Source: Nocardioides sp. IC4_145
GTDB lineage: Bacteria; Actinomycetota; Actinomycetes; Propionibacteriales; Nocardioidaceae
Length of the DNA: 64,000 bases
NCBI RefSeq assembly: GCF_011250565.1
Contig: NZ_JAANMS010000013.1
Coordinates: forward strand, 17,238-81,237
Reading direction: 5' to 3'
Positions within the stretch are counted from its first letter, which is position 1, and every line of letters begins with the position of its first letter. Shown here piece by piece: positions 58,581 through 64,000 of this stretch. Below the pieces are notes generated by a model. It had not been told where the DNA came from. It did not search any database and saw only the letters and a program-made list of their open reading frames with translations. Both the position numbers and the translations under genes were made by a program.

Positions 58581-60043
58581 GCGGGCTGGCGAGCCCGCCC
58601 GCCCAGCAGCTGGTCGACGGCAAGCTGGTCCCGGCGAGCGACGGGACGACGTACCCCATCCTCAACCCCGCCACCGGCGAGGTCATCGGCCACGCCCCGG
58701 ACGGGACCGCCGCGGACGTCGAGGCGGCGATCGCGGCGGCGCGGCGGGCGTTCGACGAGAGCGCGTGGTCCACCGACGTGGCGCTGCGCGTGCGCTGTCT
58801 GCGCCAACTGCACGCCGCGCTGCTCGAGGAGGCCGAGGCGGTCAAGGCGCTGACGACGGCCGAGGTCGGCATGCCGGGCTTCATGATGGGCGCGGCCGGC
58901 TTCGACGTCCCCGTCGACGGGCTGCGGTGGGTCACCGACCTGCTGGAGGACTACGAGTTCGAGACCGACCTCGGTGTCGCGAAGCCGATGGGCATCGCGT
59001 CGCGACGGACGGTGCGGCGCGAGCCGGTCGGCGTCGTCGCCGCGATCAGCCCGTGGAACGTGCCGACCCAGATCAACCTCGCCAAGATCGGTCCCGCCCT
59101 GGCCGCCGGCTGCACGGTCGTGCTGAAGCCCGCCCCGGACACCCCGTGGGTCGCGGCCGAGCTGGGACGGCTGGTCGCCGAGCGCACCGACATCCCCGCC
59201 GGCGTGCTCAACGTCGTCACCCCGCGCAGCAACGAGGTCGCCTCCGTGCTCGCCAGCGACCCGCGCATCGACATGGTGTCCTTCACCGGCTCCACCGCCA
59301 CCGGACGGGCGATCATGGCGGCGGCAGCGCCGACGCTGAAGAAGGTCTTCCTCGAGCTCGGCGGCAAGTCCGCGGCGATCGCGCTCGACGACGCCGACGT
59401 GGCCTCGGTCGCCGGCGCCACGGCGTTCGCGGCGTGCATCCACGCCGGGCAGGGCTGCGCGATCACCACCCGGCTGGTGGTGCCGCGTGAGAAGTACGAC
59501 GAGGCGGTGCAGGTCGCGGCGGCGACGATGGAGTCGATCGGCATCAAGGACCCGGCCGACCCGAGCGCGATCTGCGGGCCGGTCATCTCGCAGGTCCAGC
59601 GCAACCGCGTCGAGGCCTACCTGCGGCTGGCCGAGGAGGAGGGCGGCACGTTCGCCACCGGCGGCCACGTCCTCGACGACCGGCCCGGCTACTGGGTCGC
59701 GCCGACCGTCGTCGCGGGCCTCGACAGCTCCTCGCGGCTCGCCCAGGAAGAGGTCTTCGGACCGGTGCTGGTGGTCCTGCCGCACGACGGGGACGACGAC
59801 GCCGTCCGGATCGCCAACGACTCGGCGTACGGGCTCTCCGGGTCGGTCGACTCCGGCTCGCTCGAGCGCGCGAAGGCCGTCGCCGACCGGATCCGCACCG
59901 GCACGCTCGCGGTCAACGGCGGGGTGTGGTTCAGCCCCGACGTGCCGTTCGGCGGCTACAAGCAGTCCGGGCTTGGCCGGGAGATGGGCGTCGCCGGCTT
60001 CGAGGAGTACCTCGAGACCAAGACCCTCGCCTTCCCCGCGTGA
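58577..60043 (+). CDS. NAD(P)-dependent aldehyde dehydrogenase
   Basis: A 488-residue ALDH. The cofactor-binding ISPWNVPTQINLAKIGPALAAG lies near 156, SFTGSTATGR near 236, the general base Glu in LELGGKSA near 262, and the catalytic Cys in HAGQGCAITT near 297. It resembles AldA (Rv0768) in sequence style and position. It would oxidise an aldehyde formed by the P450/SDR steps. The start is coupled by ATGA. A repeat separates it from the next SDR. Confidence 0.9.
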   Translation: MSGLASPPAQQLVDGKLVPASDGTTYPILNPATGEVIGHAPDGTAADVEAAIAAARRAFDESAWSTDVALRVRCLRQLHAALLEEAEAVKALTTAEVGMPGFMMGAAGFDVPVDGLRWVTDLLEDYEFETDLGVAKPMGIASRRTVRREPVGVVAAISPWNVPTQINLAKIGPALAAGCTVVLKPAPDTPWVAAELGRLVAERTDIPAGVLNVVTPRSNEVASVLASDPRIDMVSFTGSTATGRAIMAAAAPTLKKVFLELGGKSAAIALDDADVASVAGATAFAACIHAGQGCAITTRLVVPREKYDEAVQVAAATMESIGIKDPADPSAICGPVISQVQRNRVEAYLRLAEEEGGTFATGGHVLDDRPGYWVAPTVVAGLDSSSRLAQEEVFGPVLVVLPHDGDDDAVRIANDSAYGLSGSVDSGSLERAKAVADRIRTGTLAVNGGVWFSPDVPFGGYKQSGLGREMGVAGFEEYLETKTLAFPA

Positions 60044-60051
60044 ATGCCCTT

Positions 60052-60126
60052 CCGGCTGGTTGGGGAGGTTGCGCAGCAACGCACCGGCTGGTTGAGGAGG
60101 TTGCGCAGCAACCGTCTCGAAACCCC
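60052..60126. repeat. tandem GGTTGCGCAGCAACC-type dispersed repeats
   Basis: CCGGCTGGTTGGGGAGGTTG starts the first partial unit (60052-60081). The second unit (60084-60126) extends to GTCTCGAAACCCC. The second unit contains the short hairpin GGTTGC-N3-GCAACC. It is related to the 53490-53614 repeats through TCGAAACCC. Confidence 0.8.
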
Positions 60127-60149
60127 AAGACCTACGAAGAAGGACCACC

Positions 60150-60881
60150 ATGAGACTCCAGGACAAGGTCGTCGTCGTGACCGGCGCGGCGCAGGGCATC
60201 GGCGAGGCGTACGCCCGGGCGCTGGCCGCCGAGGGCGCGTCGGTCGTCGTGGCCGACCTCAACGCCGAAGCCGGCGAGAAGGTCGCCGCGGACGTCGGCG
60301 GCCTCTTCGTGCGCACCGACGTCTCCTCCCACGAGGACGCGGCGGCGCTTGTGACCGCGACGTTCGAGCGGTACGGCGGCATCGACGGGTTGGTCAACAA
60401 CGCGGCCATCTACGGGGACATGCAGTTCGACCTGCTGATCAGCGTCGACTGGGACTACTACCGCACGTTCATGAGCGTGAACATGGACGGCGCGCTGGTG
60501 ATGACCCGCGCGGTCTACCCGGAGATGCAGAAGCGCGGTGGGGGCGCGATCGTCAACCAGAGCTCGACGGCGGCCTACCTCTACTCGGGCTTCTACGGAC
60601 TGGCCAAGGTCGGCGTCAACGGCCTCACCCAGCAGCTCGCCCACGAGCTGGGCGGCATGGGCATCCGGGTCAACGCGATCGCGCCGGGCCCCACCGACAC
60701 CGAGGCGACCCGCACCCAGGCGGGCGGGGCGTCCAAGGAGCTGGTGAAGTCGCTGGCGATCAAGCGGATGGGCCAGCCCGAGGACATGGTCGGCGCCTGC
60801 GTCTTCCTGCTCTCCGACGAGGCCTCGTGGGTGACCGGCCAGATCCTGGCCGTCGACGGCGGCCAGACCTTCCGCCCGTGA
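60150..60881 (+). CDS. short-chain dehydrogenase/reductase (Rv0769-like position)
   Basis: A 243-residue classical SDR with TGAAQGIGEA near 11, NNAAIYG near 86, a catalytic Ser in NQSST, and YGLAK with the Tyr/Lys pair near 151. It follows the repeat after ALDH and has GAAGGA upstream of the ATG. The end is coupled to the next dehydrogenase gene. The substrate is probably an intermediate of the P450 pathway. Confidence 0.88.
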   Translation: MRLQDKVVVVTGAAQGIGEAYARALAAEGASVVVADLNAEAGEKVAADVGGLFVRTDVSSHEDAAALVTATFERYGGIDGLVNNAAIYGDMQFDLLISVDWDYYRTFMSVNMDGALVMTRAVYPEMQKRGGGAIVNQSSTAAYLYSGFYGLAKVGVNGLTQQLAHELGGMGIRVNAIAPGPTDTEATRTQAGGASKELVKSLAIKRMGQPEDMVGACVFLLSDEASWVTGQILAVDGGQTFRP

Positions 60882-61723
60882 CCACCTCGACGACACAGGT
60901 CGGGTTCGTCGGGCTCGGCAGCATCGGCAAGCCGATGGCGCTCCGGCTCGCGGCCGGGGAGGCCCTCGACGTCCACGTGTACGACGTCGCGACGGGGCCG
61001 CTGGCCGAGCTCGAGGCGGCGGGGGCGAAGGTCGGCGGGTCGGTGGCGGAGGTCGCTGCCGCGGTCGACGTGCTGTGCGTGATGGTGCGCGACGACGACC
61101 AGGTGCGAGCCGTGCTCGACGAGGCGCTGACCACCGCCCGCGAAGGGATGGTGTTCGTCGTGCACTCCACCGTTGCGCCCGGCACCCCCAGTGAGCTGGC
61201 CGACCTCGCCGCGCGCTCCGGCGTACGGCTCCTCGACGCGCCGGTCAGCGGCGGCCCCATGGGCGCGGCCGACGGCACGCTGGCAATCCTGGTCGGCGGG
61301 GAGGACGAGGCGTTCGCGGCGGCCCGGCCGGCGCTGGAGGCGATGGGCACCAAGGTCGTGCACACCGGCCCGGTCGGGTCGGGCACGCGCTTCAAGCTGG
61401 CGCGCAACCTCATGCACTTCGTGTCGTTCACCGCCGCCACCGAGGCGCAGCGGCTCGCCGAGGCCGCCGGGCTCGACCTCAAGGCGCTCGGCGACGTCGT
61501 GCGCCACACCGACGCGATCACTGGCGGGCCGGGCGCGATCATGCACCGCGAGACCGCTGCGCCGATCGCGCCGGACGACTTCTGGCACGGGGTGTTCTCC
61601 CACGTCGTGGCGCTGGGGGAGAAGGACCTCGGGTTCGCGGTCGCGCTGGCCGACGAGCTCGGCGTCGAGGTGCCGCTCGCGCGGCTCGCGGAGCAGCGAC
61701 TGAGGAAGGGACTGGGACTGTGA
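60878..61723 (+). CDS. 3-hydroxyisobutyrate dehydrogenase-like enzyme
   Basis: A 281-residue beta-hydroxyacid dehydrogenase. The dinucleotide-binding loop is GFVGLGSIGKPMA near 9-21, the family motif DAPVSGGPMGAADGTL near 120, and the catalytic Lys in FKLARNLMHF near 171. It oxidises a beta-hydroxyacid with NAD(P). It corresponds to Rv0770 in order. Both ends overlap neighbours (GTGA, GTGA). Confidence 0.88.
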   Translation: MTTSTTQVGFVGLGSIGKPMALRLAAGEALDVHVYDVATGPLAELEAAGAKVGGSVAEVAAAVDVLCVMVRDDDQVRAVLDEALTTAREGMVFVVHSTVAPGTPSELADLAARSGVRLLDAPVSGGPMGAADGTLAILVGGEDEAFAAARPALEAMGTKVVHTGPVGSGTRFKLARNLMHFVSFTAATEAQRLAEAAGLDLKALGDVVRHTDAITGGPGAIMHRETAAPIAPDDFWHGVFSHVVALGEKDLGFAVALADELGVEVPLARLAEQRLRKGLGL

Positions 61724-62154
61724 ACGAGGACCGCACCGCCAAGTTCGACCACCTCCCCGAGACCCGCCGCCGTGGGCTGGAGAAGATGGAGGAGGTCTAC
61801 GGCTTCGAGATGTCCGACGGCGACGGCGACTTCTTCCGCTACACCGCCGACCACCTCTTCGCCGACATCTGGACCCGCCCCGGCCTCTCCGACCGTGACC
61901 GGCGGCTGCTGCTCATCGGCATGCTCGCCGGCCAGGGCGCCGCGGACGTGCTCGGCATCCAGGTGCCCGCCGCCCACGCCAACGGGGAGCTCGACGACGA
62001 GGCGCTGCGTGAGATCGTGGTGTTCGTGAGCCACTACGCCGGCTGGCCCAACGGGGCCCGCCTCAACTCGATCGTCGAGGACACCATCGCGAAGGCAGCC
62101 CGTCGAGCCGCGCGCGCGGCCGACCGGGCCGAGCAGGCGGGGGAGCAGTCCTGA
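61720..62154 (+). CDS. carboxymuconolactone decarboxylase-like protein
   Basis: A 144-residue protein of the CMD/AhpD-like helical family (RRLLLIGMLAGQGAADVLGIQ near 62; LREIVVFVSHYAGWPN near 97). The CxxC of AhpD is absent, so peroxidase chemistry is unlikely; a lactone decarboxylase or isomerase-like role is possible. It corresponds to Rv0771. The start is coupled to the dehydrogenase gene; the stop overlaps a CTG that probably starts the next gene. Confidence 0.82.
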   Translation: MNEDRTAKFDHLPETRRRGLEKMEEVYGFEMSDGDGDFFRYTADHLFADIWTRPGLSDRDRRLLLIGMLAGQGAADVLGIQVPAAHANGELDDEALREIVVFVSHYAGWPNGARLNSIVEDTIAKAARRAARAADRAEQAGEQS

Positions 62155-62831
62155 GCACTGCGACCGCCGTCCGTCCGCTCACCCTCGCCGACCTGGACCG
62201 GGTCGTCGCGCTCCTCGAGCGTCGCCTCACCCGCACGGCCGCTTGGGCGCCGCGGTTGTGGCGACCTGCCGAGCAGGCGTCCGCGGTGCTCCGGGCGATG
62301 GCAGAGCGGATGCTCGCCGCGCCCGACGCCGTCTGCCTCGGCACCGACGACGCGGTGCTCCTGGGCGTACGCCGCGGCGCCGGCGTCGTCGTCGACCACC
62401 TGGAGTCCGCCGGCGACGACCCCGATGCGCTCGCCCGGCTGCTGACCAGCGTGCCGGCCGACGCGGGGGAGGTGCGCGTCTTCACCCCGGTCGCCGACGA
62501 GGTGCGGATCGCCGCGACCGACGCCGCCGGCCTCGCCGTCACCGGCCGCTGGTGGGTCCGCGACCTGCCCGTCACCCTCGCGGTCGCCGCGAACCTCGCC
62601 GCCCCGAGGCCGGGCTACTCCCTCGCCCCGGCCCCGCCCTTCCACGACCCCGGCGGCCCGATCGCGGTCATCGGCAAGGCCACCTCGGCCCAGGAGCTGG
62701 TCGAGCTCGGCGTCGACGCCGCCGCGCGCGATGCCCGGGTCGCCGTCGTCATCGCCGGCGCGGGCTCGCCGCTCGAAGAGCTCGCCGCTGAGGCGGCGTA
62801 CCGCCCGGTTGCGGAGCTGCGGGTGCGCTGA
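62151..62831 (+). CDS. hypothetical protein (possible N-terminal GNAT-like segment) with CTG start
   Basis: A 226-residue protein. The likely start is CTG 62151, forming a CTGA overlap with the preceding stop and preceded by GGGGGAG at a spacing of 5 nt, as in the coupled genes upstream. No ATG or GTG lies nearby in frame; the only alternative, TTG 62256, would cut off the segment TAVRPLTLADLDRVVALL that looks like a GNAT N terminus. The remainder has no recognised catalytic motif. It closes the CYP51-type operon. Confidence 0.6.
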   Translation: MSTATAVRPLTLADLDRVVALLERRLTRTAAWAPRLWRPAEQASAVLRAMAERMLAAPDAVCLGTDDAVLLGVRRGAGVVVDHLESAGDDPDALARLLTSVPADAGEVRVFTPVADEVRIAATDAAGLAVTGRWWVRDLPVTLAVAANLAAPRPGYSLAPAPPFHDPGGPIAVIGKATSAQELVELGVDAAARDARVAVVIAGAGSPLEELAAEAAYRPVAELRVR

Positions 62832-62971
62832 CGGTCGCCGGCCCAGCACCGCCCTCAGCGTCGACCGGCAACTACGTCGCTCCGCCGTTGGTGCGCCAGG
62901 AGGTGTCGGCGCCCCAGTGCGACTCGAGCAGCGGCCTCGTCCATCTGGATCGGGCCGCGACTCCCGAGCCC

Positions 62972-63922
62972 CTACACCACCAACCTGTTGACGGACTTGG
63001 TGATCCGCCCGTCCTTGTTCTCCAGGAACACGATCTCCCCGAACTCGACGTGCGACCAGCCGTCGCTGTCCTCGGTCAGGGCCTCGGAAGCGAAGATGGC
63101 GGCCGACGCCTCGTCCTCGTCGCAGGCCACGAAGTCGTAGGACGTGTCGTCGCTAGGGACGTGGCGACCGATCAGCAGGTACATCGGCTCCAGGAGCATC
63201 GAGAGGGCGAAGTCGTCCGTGCCCGGGCCGGACTCTCGTAGCTCCTTCCAGTCACCGACCGGGTTCGCCTCGCCCTGGTGCCCGAGGCCGACGTTGATCC
63301 CGACGATCCGGTTCGGCGAGACCAGGGCCATCTTCAGCTTGGTCAGGGCCGGGAGGTCGAGGTCCTTCATCGCTTGCGCGATGACTCCGACCATGTGCTC
63401 GACCGCGCGTTGGACGTCCTCGTCGCTGTCGCCGTCGAGGAGGGAGAGCAGGAGCACGTAGAGGAACTCTGTGTCCGTCGAGCCCCGCATCTGCTTCAGG
63501 TACCTGTCCTGGCAGTGCTGCAGCAGCTCCCGCTGCAGGAGCATCCAGTTCGGCATGTCGCCGTTCTGGGCGACGATCCAGGGAGTCTCGTCGAAGGAGA
63601 AGGGGTGGCAGTTCTCGTCGACCATGACGGTCGTCGAGTTGTAGAGGGCTGCGCGCACGTGGGCGAGCATCGTGCTCGCCTGGAGGCTCGGGATGATGTG
63701 GTCGGCGTTGTCGTCGTAGAACGCAGGCATGGGCCGGCGGTAGATGAGGGGATCCTCCGGCTTGAGCAGGTGCTCGCTCCAGGCGCCGAAACCCCAGCCC
63801 GCCAGCTGGAGGTCCGGGTAGTGCTCAGGGTCGAGCGCCTGGTTCACCAGGCTGTTCGACGGCGTGAGCAGCAGGCTCTCGAGCGGGGTCTCGGGCCCGA
63901 TGTAGGCGAGCACTCGGCACAT
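62972..63922 (-). CDS. class II glutamine amidotransferase
   Basis: A 316-residue Ntn-type amidotransferase. Cys2 (MCRVLAYIG) is the nucleophile after Met removal. Further motifs are LAHVRAALYNSTTV near 86, ENCHPFSF near 104 and QNGDMPNWM near 119. It hydrolyses glutamine to supply ammonia, or a gamma-glutamyl bond as in EgtC-like relatives. ATG 63922 has GAAGGA seven nt upstream. Its codon usage is less GC-skewed than that of its neighbours, so it may be a later arrival. No synthetase partner is in view. Confidence 0.88.
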   Translation of the reverse strand: MCRVLAYIGPETPLESLLLTPSNSLVNQALDPEHYPDLQLAGWGFGAWSEHLLKPEDPLIYRRPMPAFYDDNADHIIPSLQASTMLAHVRAALYNSTTVMVDENCHPFSFDETPWIVAQNGDMPNWMLLQRELLQHCQDRYLKQMRGSTDTEFLYVLLLSLLDGDSDEDVQRAVEHMVGVIAQAMKDLDLPALTKLKMALVSPNRIVGINVGLGHQGEANPVGDWKELRESGPGTDDFALSMLLEPMYLLIGRHVPSDDTSYDFVACDEDEASAAIFASEALTEDSDGWSHVEFGEIVFLENKDGRITKSVNRLVV

Positions 63923-64000
63923 ACGGGTCCTTCGCTGCCGGGGAACGGGACGCGACTGCGTCCGCGAGCGTCGCCACCCTACGGGCAGGTCGGGAAGGGG

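Noticed and set aside
1..64000. Insertion sequences, prophage, CRISPR-Cas, toxin-antitoxin pairs or restriction systems
   Set aside because: I looked for transposases, integrases, terminase or capsid proteins, Cas proteins, regularly spaced repeats, RES or PIN toxins and methyltransferases, and found none.

Overview
This is a chromosomal segment of a very GC-rich actinobacterium. A Nocardioides-like member of the Propionibacteriales fits best. The signs are the WhiB7 protein, a mycoredoxin, frequent GTG starts with 4-nt start/stop overlaps (GTGA, ATGA), an initiator tRNA without an encoded CCA end, and gene orders that I recall from mycobacteria. I see no transposase, phage, integrase, CRISPR array or rRNA. 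The window looks like stable core plus catabolic chromosome with many small dispersed palindromes.

Left part (1-16.8 kb): a conserved actinobacterial neighbourhood holds nudC, mrx1, uvrD2, whiB7, a cyclodehydratase/ThiF-like protein, a DUF2342 metalloprotease-like protein, a PDZ-Lon protease, a PPA1309-like protein, a UPF0182 membrane protein and an initiator tRNA. Most of these resemble the M. tuberculosis Rv3193c-Rv3199c region. whiB7 has a full attenuation leader: promoter with an upstream AT-rich box, an upstream ORF with a strong Shine-Dalgarno, an intrinsic terminator, and a competing antiterminator arm inside the upstream ORF. It is followed by two tandem paralogous 54-residue basic proteins.

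Middle (16.8-24.1 kb): a secreted beta-propeller-like protein, an OmpR-type two-component system with a PepSY-repeat target gene (TTCAG direct repeats precede both units), a glutaminase, a secreted hypothetical protein and a decayed gamma-glutamyltransferase remnant.

24.1-41.8 kb: a complete L-rhamnose system. It comprises a LacI-type regulator, an ABC importer (ATPase, two permeases, lipoprotein), mutarotase, isomerase, a fused aldolase/lactaldehyde dehydrogenase, rhamnulokinase, a small HTH protein, a Tat-exported GH106 alpha-L-rhamnosidase and LutABC for L-lactate. Three TGAAAC-N-TTCA-type palindromes lie before the transporter, the isomerase and the rhamnosidase, so the set reads as one regulon running from polymer-bound rhamnose to DHAP plus pyruvate.

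41.8-53.5 kb: a VOC protein, a 945-residue fusion of SRPBCC, thiolase-like and crotonase domains, a FUSC-like membrane protein, a ketoacid CoA-transferase pair, a hydrolase, a thioesterase, an unrecognised protein and an acyl-CoA synthetase. These suggest acyl-CoA metabolism.

53.5-62.8 kb: a tightly coupled CYP51-type operon (TetR, P450, SDR, CYP51, 3Fe-4S ferredoxin, SnoaL-like protein, aldehyde dehydrogenase, SDR, hydroxyisobutyrate-dehydrogenase-like protein, carboxymuconolactone-decarboxylase-like protein, and a protein that probably starts at CTG). It resembles M. tuberculosis Rv0763c-Rv0771. The window ends in a class II glutamine amidotransferase gene on the minus strand.
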